Of a stretch of 64,000 nt of DNA, positions 7,347-16,596 are shown piece by piece. The stretch covers positions 47,615 through 111,614 of the forward strand of contig DAWV01000021.1 of assembly GCA_002506085.1 (NCBI GenBank), written 5' to 3'. The notes under the pieces were generated by a model that was not told the origin of the DNA, made no database searches, and worked only from the letters and a program-made list of their open reading frames with translations. How positions within the stretch are numbered: the stretch's first letter is position 1; the number at the start of each line of letters is the position of its first letter. A program made the position numbers and the translations under genes. Source of the stretch: Methanocorpusculaceae archaeon UBA425 (GTDB lineage: Archaea; Halobacteriota; Methanomicrobia; Methanomicrobiales; Methanocorpusculaceae).

Positions 7347-9082
7347 ATAGCAAGCCAGGAATACTCAAACGTATTGCAGGACCAGTCGTCACTGCAATTA
7401 ATCTTGATGCACATATGTATGATGTCGTCAAGGTTGGAACTGAACAACTGATGGGGGAAGTCATCAAGATCGACGGTCCGGATACCGTTATTCAGGTCTA
7501 TGAATCCACCACGGGCATCCGCCCGGGGGAACCCGTCGTAAACACCGGTCTTTCGCTCGCAGTCGAGCTTGGTCCGGGTCTCCTGACCAGTATCTACGAT
7601 GGTATCCAGCGTCCACTTGACGTGCTCATCCAGAAGATGGGTAACTTCATTGCACGTGGTGTTACCGCACCGGGACTGAATCACGAGAAGAAATGGGACT
7701 TCAAACCGGTCGTCCACGTCGGCGACAAGGTCACCGCTGGTCAGATTATCGGTGAAGTCCAGGAAACCCGCAGCATTCTGCATAAAGTCATGATTCCGCC
7801 ACGCGCAAAGGGTGGTAAAGTCACGAAGATCAACGCAGGCTCATTCACCATTGACGAGATCGTCATTGAACTTGACTCCGGCGAATCCTTCCCGATGATG
7901 CAGAAATGGCCGGTCCGTATCCCGCGTCCTTACGTGGAAAAACACAGCCCGAGCATTCCGCTCCTGACCGGACAGAGAATCCTTGATGGTCTCTTCCCGA
8001 TTGCAAAAGGCGGAACCGCAGCAATTCCGGGACCATTCGGTTCAGGAAAGACCGTTACCCAGCAGCAGCTGGCAAAGTGGTCTGACGCAGAAATCGTAGT
8101 CTACATCGGCTGCGGTGAACGCGGCAATGAAATGACCGAAGTTCTGACGGAATTCCCGGCACTGAAAGACCCGAAGACCGGTAACTCCCTGATGGAGAGA
8201 ACCGTTCTTATCGCCAACACTTCCAACATGCCTGTGGCAGCCCGTGAAGCATCCGTATATACCGGTATCACTCTTGCAGAGTATTACCGTGATATGGGCT
8301 ACGACGTTGCACTCATGGCAGACTCCACCTCACGGTGGGCAGAAGCAATGCGTGAAATCTGTTCCCGTCTTGAAGAGATGCCCGGTGAAGAAGGTTACCC
8401 GGCATATCTGTCCTCCAGACTCTCCGAGTTCTACGAACGTGCAGGACTTGTCCAGCCGCTTTGCGGCGGTTCAGGCTCTGTCTCCGTTATTGGTGCAGTT
8501 TCCCCCGCAGGCGGAGATTTCTCCGAACCGGTTACACAGAACACGCTTCGTATCGTGAAAGTGTTCTGGGCACTGGATGCAAACCTCTCCCGTCGCCGGC
8601 ACTTCCCGGCAATCAACTGGCTTCAGTCGTACTCCCTGTACATGGCTCAGCTGAATGATTACTATGACGAGAAGGTCTCGCCAGAATGGAACAAACTCCG
8701 TGCATGGTTCATGGAAGTTCTCCAGAAAGAAGCCGAACTGCTGGAAATTGTTCAGCTGGTCGGATCCGATGCATTACCGGAAGCCGAGCAGATCACCATC
8801 GAAGTCGCCAGAATGATTCGTGAACTGTTCCTTCAACAGAATGGTTTCGACCCGGTCGACACGTACTGTGACCTCCCGAAGACTCTTGACATGTTCAAGA
8901 TGATCAAAACCTATGCAGAACTTGCATATGCCGCACAGGTTGCCGGCGTCCCGCCGTCACAGATTCTTGGAATCAAGTCAAAGAATGAAATGCCGCAGGT
9001 CAAGTTCACCAAGGACTACAAACCGGTCCTCAACAAGATCTACGCAGGCATGGAAGCTGAATTCAAGGAACTGAGGGCATAA
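7337..9082 (+). CDS. atpA: A-type ATP synthase catalytic subunit A
   Basis: The 581-residue A subunit is the ATP-hydrolysing and ATP-making subunit of A1. The archaeal/V-type P-loop GPFGSGKT is at residues 232-239, preceded by the long bulge domain specific to A subunits (about residues 110-190). The GER motif is visible as YIGCGERGNEM, and the DSTSRWAEAMRE segment follows. The start is a GTG at 7337 inside the end of atpF. No intein interrupts the P-loop region, a common insertion site in archaeal A subunits. Confidence 0.97.
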   Translation: MEVNSKPGILKRIAGPVVTAINLDAHMYDVVKVGTEQLMGEVIKIDGPDTVIQVYESTTGIRPGEPVVNTGLSLAVELGPGLLTSIYDGIQRPLDVLIQKMGNFIARGVTAPGLNHEKKWDFKPVVHVGDKVTAGQIIGEVQETRSILHKVMIPPRAKGGKVTKINAGSFTIDEIVIELDSGESFPMMQKWPVRIPRPYVEKHSPSIPLLTGQRILDGLFPIAKGGTAAIPGPFGSGKTVTQQQLAKWSDAEIVVYIGCGERGNEMTEVLTEFPALKDPKTGNSLMERTVLIANTSNMPVAAREASVYTGITLAEYYRDMGYDVALMADSTSRWAEAMREICSRLEEMPGEEGYPAYLSSRLSEFYERAGLVQPLCGGSGSVSVIGAVSPAGGDFSEPVTQNTLRIVKVFWALDANLSRRRHFPAINWLQSYSLYMAQLNDYYDEKVSPEWNKLRAWFMEVLQKEAELLEIVQLVGSDALPEAEQITIEVARMIRELFLQQNGFDPVDTYCDLPKTLDMFKMIKTYAELAYAAQVAGVPPSQILGIKSKNEMPQVKFTKDYKPVLNKIYAGMEAEFKELRA

Positions 9083-9084
9083 AC

Positions 9085-10461
9085 ATGAAAGAATATAAGA
9101 CAGTCTCTAAAGTTGCCGGACCTCTGCTCTTCGTTCAGAAGACGGAACCAGTCAGCTACGAAGAGCAGGTCAGCCTCGTCCTTGCCGACGGCACGATGAA
9201 ACGTGGTCAGGTTCTTGATACCTCCGATGATTTAGTCGTCGTCCAGTGTTACGAGAGCACGACCGGTCTTGGTCGTGATACCGGTGTCCGTTTCCTTGGT
9301 GAAACGTTCAAGATGCCGGTCTCAAAGACTATGCTCGGACGTATCCTTTCCGGTGGCGGAAAGCCGATTGACGGCGGACCCGAAATCATCCCCGACAAAC
9401 GTCTTGACATCAACGGTGCAGCAATCAACCCGTATGCACGTGGAACACCGAGAGATTTCATTCAGACCGGTATCTCCACGATTGATGGAACGAACACCCT
9501 TGTCCGTGGTCAGAAGCTTCCGATCTTCTCGTCTGCCGGTTTACCGCACAACGAGATTGCACTTCAGATCGCCCGTCAGGCAAAAGTGCCCGGATCCGAT
9601 GAGCAGTTCGCAGTGGTTTTCGCCGCAATGGGTATCACCCGTGAAGAAGCAAACTACTTCATGGCAGACTTCGAGAGAACCGGTGCACTTGAGCGTGCAG
9701 TTGTTTTCCTGAATCTGGCAGATGACCCCGCTGTAGAGCGTACGGTCACTCCGCGTCTTGCACTCACGACCGCTGAGTACCTTGCATACGAGCTTGGTTA
9801 CCATGTGCTGGTTATTCTGACCGATATGACGAACTACTGTGAAGCACTTCGTCAGATTGGAGCAGCCCGTGAAGAAGTTCCGGGTCGCCGCGGATATCCG
9901 GGTTACATGTATACCGATCTTGCATCTCTCTACGAGCGTGCAGGTATCATCAAAGGTCTGAAAGGATCTGTTACCCAGATTCCGATTCTGACAATGCCCG
10001 GTGACGATATCACCCACCCGATTCCTGATCTTACCGGATATATTACGGAAGGACAGATCGTTATTTCCCCTGAGTTACACCGTAAAGGTATCTACCCGCC
10101 GATTAACGTTCTGCCGTCTCTGTCACGTCTGATGAACCTCGGTATCGGTAAAGGCATGACCCGTGATGATCATAAAAAGGTCTCCGATATGATGTATTCC
10201 GGTTACGCAGAAGGTGTTGACCTCCGCGGCTTAGTGGCCATTGTTGGTAAAGATGCACTTTCAGAGCGTGACCAGAAGTTCCTTGAGTTCGCTGATGCGT
10301 TTGAGAATACGTTCGTTCGTCAGGGAGCTGACGAAGACAGAACGATTGCCCAGACCCTGGATATCGGCTGGAATATGTTTATCCAGCTGCCGGAGAGCGA
10401 GCTTGAGAAGCGTATCGACCGTGACCTGATTAAGAAGTATCACCCGAACTACAGGAAGTGA
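9085..10461 (+). CDS. atpB: A-type ATP synthase regulatory subunit B
   Basis: The 458-residue B subunit alternates with A in the A1 hexamer and binds nucleotide without catalysing. It has the family start KEYKTVSKVAGPLLFV. The usual P-loop is replaced by a non-canonical segment (SSAGLPHNE), as expected for B. The segments LTDMTNYCEALRQI and PGRRGYPGYMYTDLA are typical. It follows atpA after two bases. Confidence 0.97.
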   Translation: MKEYKTVSKVAGPLLFVQKTEPVSYEEQVSLVLADGTMKRGQVLDTSDDLVVVQCYESTTGLGRDTGVRFLGETFKMPVSKTMLGRILSGGGKPIDGGPEIIPDKRLDINGAAINPYARGTPRDFIQTGISTIDGTNTLVRGQKLPIFSSAGLPHNEIALQIARQAKVPGSDEQFAVVFAAMGITREEANYFMADFERTGALERAVVFLNLADDPAVERTVTPRLALTTAEYLAYELGYHVLVILTDMTNYCEALRQIGAAREEVPGRRGYPGYMYTDLASLYERAGIIKGLKGSVTQIPILTMPGDDITHPIPDLTGYITEGQIVISPELHRKGIYPPINVLPSLSRLMNLGIGKGMTRDDHKKVSDMMYSGYAEGVDLRGLVAIVGKDALSERDQKFLEFADAFENTFVRQGADEDRTIAQTLDIGWNMFIQLPESELEKRIDRDLIKKYHPNYRK

Positions 10462-10468
10462 TTAAGTC

Positions 10469-11149
10469 ATGGCGCTGAACGTGAAGCCTACCAGATCCGA
10501 GCTGATTGCCCTTAAAAAGCGTATCAAACTATCGGAGCGGGGACATAAGCTTCTGAAAATGAAGCGCGACGGACTTATCCTTGAATTTTTCAAGGTGTTA
10601 GCGGAAGCTAAAGATCTCAAAAATCAACTTGCCGAGAAGTACGCCCGGGCACAGAAAATGATTGCTGTTGCAGAAACTGTGGAAGGGAGTATCGGTGTTA
10701 AGGCAGCGGCGTTTTCAGCATCTGAAAACCCTGTCATTAACCTGAAAAGCAAGAACATTATGGGAGTTGTCGTACCCAAGATCGAGGCCCAGAGTGTAAA
10801 GAAGTCTCTGACAAACCGCGGTTACGGCGTTCTTGGAACGTCTGCCGCGATTGATGAGGCAGCTGATGCATTCGAGGACCTTGTGGAGTGTATTATTCTC
10901 TCCGCCGAACTCGAGACGACTATGAAGCGTCTCTTAGATGAGATCGAGAGTACAAAGCGCCGTGTGAATGCCCTGGAATATAAGGTGATTCCGGAGTTAG
11001 TCGCAGCACGTAACTTTATTAAGATGCGGCTCGACGAGATGGAACGTGAAGAACTGTTCCGTATGAAAAGATCAAAGGGAAAGTCTGCCGCGAAAATCGC
11101 GAAAGCATCTGCCGCAAAGGCAGCCGCCTTAAAGGCAGCGGAAATATAA
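10469..11149 (+). CDS. atpD: A-type ATP synthase subunit D
   Basis: Subunit D (226 residues) is the central rotor shaft, a long antiparallel coiled coil. The N-terminal helix (VKPTRSELIALKKRIKLSERGHKLLKMKRDGL) and the C-terminal helix (ALEYKVIPELVAARNFI) are recognisable. A lysine- and alanine-rich tail (KGKSAAKIAKASAAKAAALK) extends beyond the shaft. It is the last gene of the operon; no ahaG-like gene follows. Confidence 0.93.
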   Translation: MALNVKPTRSELIALKKRIKLSERGHKLLKMKRDGLILEFFKVLAEAKDLKNQLAEKYARAQKMIAVAETVEGSIGVKAAAFSASENPVINLKSKNIMGVVVPKIEAQSVKKSLTNRGYGVLGTSAAIDEAADAFEDLVECIILSAELETTMKRLLDEIESTKRRVNALEYKVIPELVAARNFIKMRLDEMEREELFRMKRSKGKSAAKIAKASAAKAAALKAAEI

Positions 11150-11219
11150 TCCGGCTTTTGTCTGGAGAACGGGAGAACCTCAGGGATTACCGGAGATATC
11201 CGGAATTCTCTAACCCGAA

Positions 11220-11247
11220 TCTCTTTATTCTTTTTTTGGTTGTTTTG
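11220..11247 (+). terminator. T-rich terminator after the ATP synthase operon
   Basis: Runs of T (TTTATTCTTTTTTTGG and following TTGTTTTGG) begin about 70 bases after the atpD stop, as expected for archaeal oligo(T) termination. No strong hairpin precedes them. Confidence 0.5.
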
Positions 11248-11351
11248 GTGTCAGGTTTTTGGGGTGTACGTTACCTGCTTGTAACCCGTGTCTTTTCCGT
11301 ACCTCAGCATAATTCCGTTCAATGAGTGGTGCTGAACAATCTTCCGCTCTC

Positions 11352-12545
11352 TTATCCCGATGCGGCAGACACTTTTTCCTTAGCAGTAATCTGCCAAAGC
11401 AGATAGAACAGCATACCGCCGTTCAGTGCGAGCACAACACCGATAACAAGTCCGGGAATCAGACCGGATATGAGCATGCCGATACCGAAGATAATCGTCA
11501 GAATGTTCATGACGAGAGTCGCCGTCAGAATCTTCACGGAAATCTTTACTATCTCAGCAGACATGAATGTCGTTGCCTCTTTGAAATTCAGGGCAGGAAT
11601 CACTATCCGGATAATCGCCGCAGCTCCCCCGGAAATATTCAGCAGACCGACAAGGATTGTCAGCGGAAAAACGAGTATCTCAGGAATCACACATGAGGTA
11701 AAGCCAAGCACTGCAAATACAAATCCGAGAATAATCATCAGCCGGCTGCGGGGGTATGCCCCCACAGGAGTGCTCCCGAGTGCCAGCATCTGAACCGCGA
11801 AGATAATCATCAGCAGACCTAGCTGGGCACTCCCGGAAAATGGCAGCATCCCGAAATTTACCGGAATCAGCAGAATTCCAAGAAGTACCATGAAAATACC
11901 GGTGAGTATCAGTGATGCTTTATCAAAGGAAATTCCGACAGGTTTTGCCGCATCAGGATTCTGGGTCCGGATTTTCTGCAGAATAATCCCGAGAACTATC
12001 AGAGCCGAACCCAGAAGTACGGCGAGTCCGATTGTCGGAATCTCCTCCGCAGCGGTATATTCCGGTAGGGCGATGAAAATCCCGAGAAGAATTTCCAGAA
12101 GATATACTGCGGCACATGCAGCGGTAAGACCGGTAAAAATACCGCCCATTCTTTTCCAGGAAGGGTATTTATCCTTCGAGAAGAACATCTGCAGAAGAAG
12201 GATAACGCCGCCGCCGCTGAAGAACAGTAACAGAAGATACCGGGGAATATCCCCGAAAATATCCGGGGAAAAACAGCAGATGATTCCAAACACCGCAATA
12301 ATAATTCCGAAAATGAGATTGAGGAGTCTGTGACGGTTTTCCCCGAGCGGATTTTTTCCTAAAGCAATAGTCTGCAGGGAAATCACAACGAGAAGGACGC
12401 CGAAGACCCCGTCTTCATAGTAGGGGGAGAGACCCAGATAGACCGGAATCAGCAGGATGCCGAGAAACACAAACATTACGCCTGTCATCAGCAGGAATAT
12501 CGTTTCCAGGCTGATATCGACGGGTTTGAGCAGGATCCCTGTCAT
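11352..12545 (-). CDS. Membrane protein with an internal duplication, unknown function
   Basis: The 397-residue protein has about ten to twelve hydrophobic helices. It contains a clear tandem repeat: about residues 15-105 and 210-300 share LLTG..FVFLGILLIPV, a glycine-poor loop, LGLLMVI.AVQ.IALG..P.G and R..LM.ILGF..AVLGF..C..P.I. The sequence suggests two homologous halves formed by gene duplication. I do not recognise the family. It lies 13 bases after the SDR gene on the same strand, so the two may form an operon. There are no soluble catalytic motifs, so transport or membrane structure is more likely than catalysis. Confidence 0.75.
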   Translation of the reverse strand: MTGILLKPVDISLETIFLLMTGVMFVFLGILLIPVYLGLSPYYEDGVFGVLLVVISLQTIALGKNPLGENRHRLLNLIFGIIIAVFGIICCFSPDIFGDIPRYLLLLFFSGGGVILLLQMFFSKDKYPSWKRMGGIFTGLTAACAAVYLLEILLGIFIALPEYTAAEEIPTIGLAVLLGSALIVLGIILQKIRTQNPDAAKPVGISFDKASLILTGIFMVLLGILLIPVNFGMLPFSGSAQLGLLMIIFAVQMLALGSTPVGAYPRSRLMIILGFVFAVLGFTSCVIPEILVFPLTILVGLLNISGGAAAIIRIVIPALNFKEATTFMSAEIVKISVKILTATLVMNILTIIFGIGMLISGLIPGLVIGVVLALNGGMLFYLLWQITAKEKVSAASG

Positions 12546-12558
12546 GATTCAGGATGAT

Positions 12559-13362
12559 TCAGACAATCCATTTGCCGGCACGCCGTGAACGGGCAACGTT
12601 GAGCAGATACTCATCAATACCCTTCGCTGCAGCGGGATTATATGCATTAATGGCTCCGCCAAGGTCCTGTTCGGTGGTGATGATGACGCGGTCGTTTGCC
12701 TCGAGACCTTTTAAGATAGCGATGGCGGATTGTTCGGGGGTAATCGCCTCGGGCGGTGCCCCGCTTTCACCCCAGATGGGAGTGGCGACCGTTCCCGGGA
12801 TTATGACCGAGAAAAGGATGCTGTCATCCCAGTATTCTGTCCTGAGGGAAAGAGTCAGTCCGAGGAGGGCGGATTTGGTGGCACTGTACATACTCTGGTA
12901 TGCCATGGGAGAAAAGGCAATTCCGGACGCAGTGTTGGCAATCTGCCCGCCGCCGTTTGCTTTCATTAGTGGAATTGCGGCACGCATTCCATAGAGGGCT
13001 CCATAGAAGTTGAGGTCGAAGGCTTTGGTCCAGTCAGCGTTGGTCGTGTCACTGAAAGCACCACCCAGCCCGGCGCCGGCATTGTTGATCAGGAGATCGA
13101 TTTTTCCGCCGCCGATTTCGGCAGCCCGTGTGATCATTGCCTGAACGTCTGCCTCGCGGGTGACATCTGCACGGATTCCAAAGACTTTTCCAGGATATGT
13201 CTGGTTGAGACGAACGGCTTCACGCTGTAGTTTTTCTTCGGTGGAGCCGACGATAATGACGCTATTTGCTCCGGATTTGAGGAGCTGTTCACAGATGCCG
13301 AGACCAATGCCTGATGATCCGCCTGTGACTACGGCAACTTTGTTTTTATAGTAATCTGTCAT
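12559..13362 (-). CDS. Short-chain dehydrogenase/reductase
   Basis: This 267-residue classical SDR uses NAD(P)(H). The cofactor motif TGGSSGIG is near residue 14, NNAGAG near residue 90, and the catalytic pair YSATK with upstream Ser near residue 150. The upstream AGGAAA serves as ribosome site. Substrate cannot be told from sequence. It is followed by the duplicated membrane protein gene. Confidence 0.9.
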   Translation of the reverse strand: MTDYYKNKVAVVTGGSSGIGLGICEQLLKSGANSVIIVGSTEEKLQREAVRLNQTYPGKVFGIRADVTREADVQAMITRAAEIGGGKIDLLINNAGAGLGGAFSDTTNADWTKAFDLNFYGALYGMRAAIPLMKANGGGQIANTASGIAFSPMAYQSMYSATKSALLGLTLSLRTEYWDDSILFSVIIPGTVATPIWGESGAPPEAITPEQSAIAILKGLEANDRVIITTEQDLGGAINAYNPAAAKGIDEYLLNVARSRRAGKWIV

Positions 13363-13926
13363 GTTTTTTTCCTGTTTAGCTGCTACTATTGTATTAATGC
13401 ATCAAAAAGTTATCGGTGATTTCTGTATTTTTTGCGCACAATAACAAGGTAATTGCGGCAATAATTAAAATATTTCCAGAATAAATTGGAGATTAATGCT
13501 AATCATGCAATGGGAGGAGGTGCGCGGTCTGTACACCCAGGATAAGAATACCTGATACCCGAGTGAGGGATTCTTGTTCACATTTCTCTGTATGGAGTGA
13601 TGAACTGGATTAATGGTGACCGGCGACGGGTCTACCAGGAAAATAATCAAAATAGTATTGGTCTTTTCATTGCTGACGATACCTTTGGTCAGGATATCAC
13701 CCGCGGGTCTTCAGCAAGTCGAACAGGTCCCGCTCTTCAGAGAATACTTTTTATCATCTTTATTATTCACGAACGGGATTTTATAAATCACAACAACCGA
13801 ATACACTTCACTTCCAGCGGCATTTTCCAAAAACTTCCTCTGCGCCGGACTTGATTCCGGCTTACAGAGGTACAACTTCAATACACAGAACAGCAAATAA
13901 TTATTCAGAAACAAAGAGAAAAAATC
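13363..13926. other. 564-base intergenic region with argD promoter and leader
   Basis: This gap carries no convincing gene; the short open frames in it have no recognisable product. A TATA box candidate TTTATAAAT lies at 13780-13788, predicting a start near 13810 and a leader of about 115 bases before argD. The left part is AT-rich and probably holds the leftward promoter of the SDR gene. Confidence 0.5.
13837..13870 (+). promoter_or_regulatory. Stem-loop in the argD leader
   Basis: CCTCTG (13837-13842) pairs with CAGAGG (13865-13870), and inside it CCGGA pairs with TCCGG. The two-part hairpin lies about 57 bases before the argD start and inside the predicted transcript. It could be a terminator/antiterminator or protein site, but no T-run follows it directly. 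Confidence 0.4.
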
Positions 13927-15054
13927 ATGTCCACCTACAAAGAACTTGATGCAAAATACTACATGCCCTGCTTTGGACGGTCGATGGAAATCGTCAAAGG
14001 AGAGGGATGCACTGTTTGGGACGATAATGGGAATAAATACCTCGATCTGGTCGCAGGAATCGCCGTGTGTTCAACCGGTCACTGCCACCCTGAAGTCGTT
14101 GACGCAATCTGCCGCCAGGCTCACGAATTAATACACTGCTCTAACCTCTACTATATTCCAGGTCAGGCTGAACTCGCAGAAAAATTGAGCAAAGCGAGCG
14201 GAATGGGCAAAGTATTCTTCGGAAACAGCGGAGCCGAGGCAAACGACGCTGCCATGAAACTCGCCAAAGTCCGCACCGGCCGCAATAATTTCGTCTCCTT
14301 CGACCATGACTTCCACGGACGGACGATCGGTTCCCTCGCCGTAACACACAAACCCCAGATTCGGGTCCCTTTCGAGCCGCTTGGAATTCCCAGTGAATTC
14401 TCCCCATACGGAGATATCGAATCACTCAAAGCAGTCGTCAATAAAGATACAGCCGCTGTCATCTTCGAGCCGATCCAGGGCGAGACAGGCATTATCATTC
14501 CGCCGGCAGATTTCCTTCCGGGAATCCGGGATATCTGCGATGATACCGGCGCAATGATGATTTGCGATGAAGTCCAGTCAGGCATGGGACGGACCGGAAA
14601 ATGGTTCGCATTCCAGCACACTCACGTTCAGCCTGATATCATCAGCATTGCAAAAGGCATTGCTTCAGGTATTCCGATGGGCGCCATCATCGCCCGCGAA
14701 GGACTCGAGTTCACCAAAGGCGAACATGGAAGCACATTCGCCGGCGGGCCTATTGCCTGTGCCGCAGGAAATGCCACCTTCAATGTCATCGAAAAACTCC
14801 TCCCGGGAATCGCCGCAAAAGGCGAATTATTCCGGCAGGGTCTTGCCGCATTCAACCCGCGGGTCCGGGGTCTCATGATCGGATTCACTCTCGGCGACAA
14901 AGCTCCGAAACTCGCAGAATACTGTTTGAACCATGGTCTGCTCGTAAACGTAGCCGGTGAAGGCAATATCCGGATCGTTCCTCCACTGACAATTTCAGCC
15001 GACGAAATCAAGTTTGCAGTCGGAGTAATTAATGAAGCCGCGGGTCAGATCTGA
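13927..15054 (+). CDS. argD: Acetylornithine aminotransferase
   Basis: This class III PLP aminotransferase (375 residues) makes N-acetylornithine in arginine synthesis. It shows SGAEANDAAMKLA for phosphate binding, the Asp in CDEVQSGMGRTG, and the PLP lysine in ISIAKGIASG (Lys243). The length and the HDFHGRT segment fit ArgD. ArgD-type enzymes can also act on succinyl-diaminopimelate or GABA. Its end overlaps hisC by 23 bases, so the two are co-translated. Confidence 0.85.
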   Translation: MSTYKELDAKYYMPCFGRSMEIVKGEGCTVWDDNGNKYLDLVAGIAVCSTGHCHPEVVDAICRQAHELIHCSNLYYIPGQAELAEKLSKASGMGKVFFGNSGAEANDAAMKLAKVRTGRNNFVSFDHDFHGRTIGSLAVTHKPQIRVPFEPLGIPSEFSPYGDIESLKAVVNKDTAAVIFEPIQGETGIIIPPADFLPGIRDICDDTGAMMICDEVQSGMGRTGKWFAFQHTHVQPDIISIAKGIASGIPMGAIIAREGLEFTKGEHGSTFAGGPIACAAGNATFNVIEKLLPGIAAKGELFRQGLAAFNPRVRGLMIGFTLGDKAPKLAEYCLNHGLLVNVAGEGNIRIVPPLTISADEIKFAVGVINEAAGQI

Positions 15055-16087
15055 GTTCGCAAAAAGCGGATATGTCTTTGCGAAATCTCCTGAGGATATC
15101 GCAAAGGAATACGGGTTCTCCAAAGTCGCCCTTCTCGGGAGCAATGAAAACCCCTATCCCCCTTCTGATAAAGTCCTGAAAGCGGCGGCTGATGCATTAT
15201 CCGGTGTAAACAGATACCCTGACCCAAAAGCCGCAAAATTCAATGCAGGGATTCGTGCAAATATCTGCGATGCTCCGGTTGTCACCTCCGGACTCGGTAT
15301 GGACGGAGTTATTGAGACGGTCATCCGGACACTTGTCGCGCCGGGTGAGAAAGTCGTCATCTCTACGCCGACATTTTCCGTCTATGGTCTCGACGCAAAA
15401 GCAGCATCGGCAAATGTGGTTAACGTGCCCCGGAAATCTGACTTTACGGTGGACCCTGAAGAATTTATCCGTGAAGCGAAGGATGCGAAACTCTCCTTCC
15501 TCTGCACGCCGAATAATCCCACAGGAACGGTGACCCCGGTCGCCGACATCGAATACATTCTTGAAAGAATCGACGGGGTCCTCTTCCTGGACTGTGCCTA
15601 CGTCGAGTTCTCGGACGTGGATTATCTGCCGCTCCTTTCTCACGATAATCTCATCATCGGACGGACCCTGTCTAAAGTATACGGGCTTGCAGGTCTTCGT
15701 ATTGGCTATGCATTCGTTCCGGAATGGCTGGCAGGTCCCTACAATATCGCAGCAACGCCGTTTACCCTGAACAAGGTCTCGGAAGCCGCGGCAACACAGG
15801 CGGTTTCGGAAACTGCATATAAAAATAATTTCATCGCCCATGTCAGAAAATGGCGTGAGGTGTTCATCCGGGAAATCCCGTTCCCCGTATACCCAAGCGG
15901 ATCGAACTTTGTTCTTATCAACGTCTCGCCGATGAAAGGCGACGATGTGATGGAACTCCTTGCAAAGCAGGGGGTTCTCGTTCGTTCGTGCGCAAGTTTT
16001 CCGGGACTCGGTGATACGTATATCAGAGTAAGCGTCGGTGATGTCTGGGAGAATGAGCGGTTCCTCTCAGCGGTGAAAAAATTATGA
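15032..16087 (+). CDS. hisC: Histidinol-phosphate aminotransferase
   Basis: This fold-type I aminotransferase (351 residues) makes histidinol phosphate in histidine synthesis. Visible are the GSNENPYPPS segment near residue 36, the TPNNPTG motif near residue 159, LDCAYVEF with the PLP-contacting Asp and Tyr, and the PLP lysine in GRTLSKVYG (Lys215). It overlaps argD upstream, and its stop overlaps the kinase start (ATGA). Confidence 0.9.
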   Translation: MKPRVRSEFAKSGYVFAKSPEDIAKEYGFSKVALLGSNENPYPPSDKVLKAAADALSGVNRYPDPKAAKFNAGIRANICDAPVVTSGLGMDGVIETVIRTLVAPGEKVVISTPTFSVYGLDAKAASANVVNVPRKSDFTVDPEEFIREAKDAKLSFLCTPNNPTGTVTPVADIEYILERIDGVLFLDCAYVEFSDVDYLPLLSHDNLIIGRTLSKVYGLAGLRIGYAFVPEWLAGPYNIAATPFTLNKVSEAAATQAVSETAYKNNFIAHVRKWREVFIREIPFPVYPSGSNFVLINVSPMKGDDVMELLAKQGVLVRSCASFPGLGDTYIRVSVGDVWENERFLSAVKKL

Positions 16088-16596
16088 TGATCGGAATAAC
16101 CGGAACACCGGGCTGCGGGAAGACCTCGGTCGCTGAACTTTTGCGAAAACAGGGCTACTCTGTTCTTGATTTGAAGACGACCGTGATCCCGTTCATCCTC
16201 GAGCATGACGACGCGTCCGGCTCGGATATCGTGGACGTGGATGCCTGGGCAGACCAGTTCCCCTATACGGAAGGCTTTGTCGAGGGAGCGTTTGCCCACT
16301 ATCTCCCCTGCGACAAAATCATCGTTCTCCGGTGTCGTCCGGATGTCCTGCGTGAGCGGCTCGCACCACGCGGATATTCTCTGGAGAAAATCCGTGAAAA
16401 TCTGGAAGCAGAAGCTTTGGACGTGATTTTAATCGAAACTTCCGATGCTTTTGCATCGGAACAAATTTATGAGATAGACACTACAAGTACAGATATAAAG
16501 TCCGTGGTCAGCCAGATCATATCTTTCGCGAAGGGCGAAATCCCCGCATCGTTTGGTTCGCTTGACTGGTCCGAGTATGTTTTAGATGTCCTATGA
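16084..16596 (+). CDS. Adenylate kinase-like nucleotide kinase (AK6/Fap7 type)
   Basis: The 170-residue protein begins MMIGITGTPGCGKTSV with a Walker A motif at residues 7-14. It has the small-kinase layout of archaeal Fap7/AK6 proteins, including LRCRPDVLRERLAPRGYS in the lid region. AK6/Fap7 proteins act in nucleotide phosphotransfer and in maturation of the small ribosomal subunit. It overlaps hisC and the next gene by four bases each, showing tight coupling with unrelated enzymes. Confidence 0.75.
   Translation: MMIGITGTPGCGKTSVAELLRKQGYSVLDLKTTVIPFILEHDDASGSDIVDVDAWADQFPYTEGFVEGAFAHYLPCDKIIVLRCRPDVLRERLAPRGYSLEKIRENLEAEALDVILIETSDAFASEQIYEIDTTSTDIKSVVSQIISFAKGEIPASFGSLDWSEYVLDVL

Noticed and set aside
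13597..13854. Rightward 85-residue frame before argD
   Set aside because: It overlaps the argD promoter, has no recognisable product and no ribosome site.
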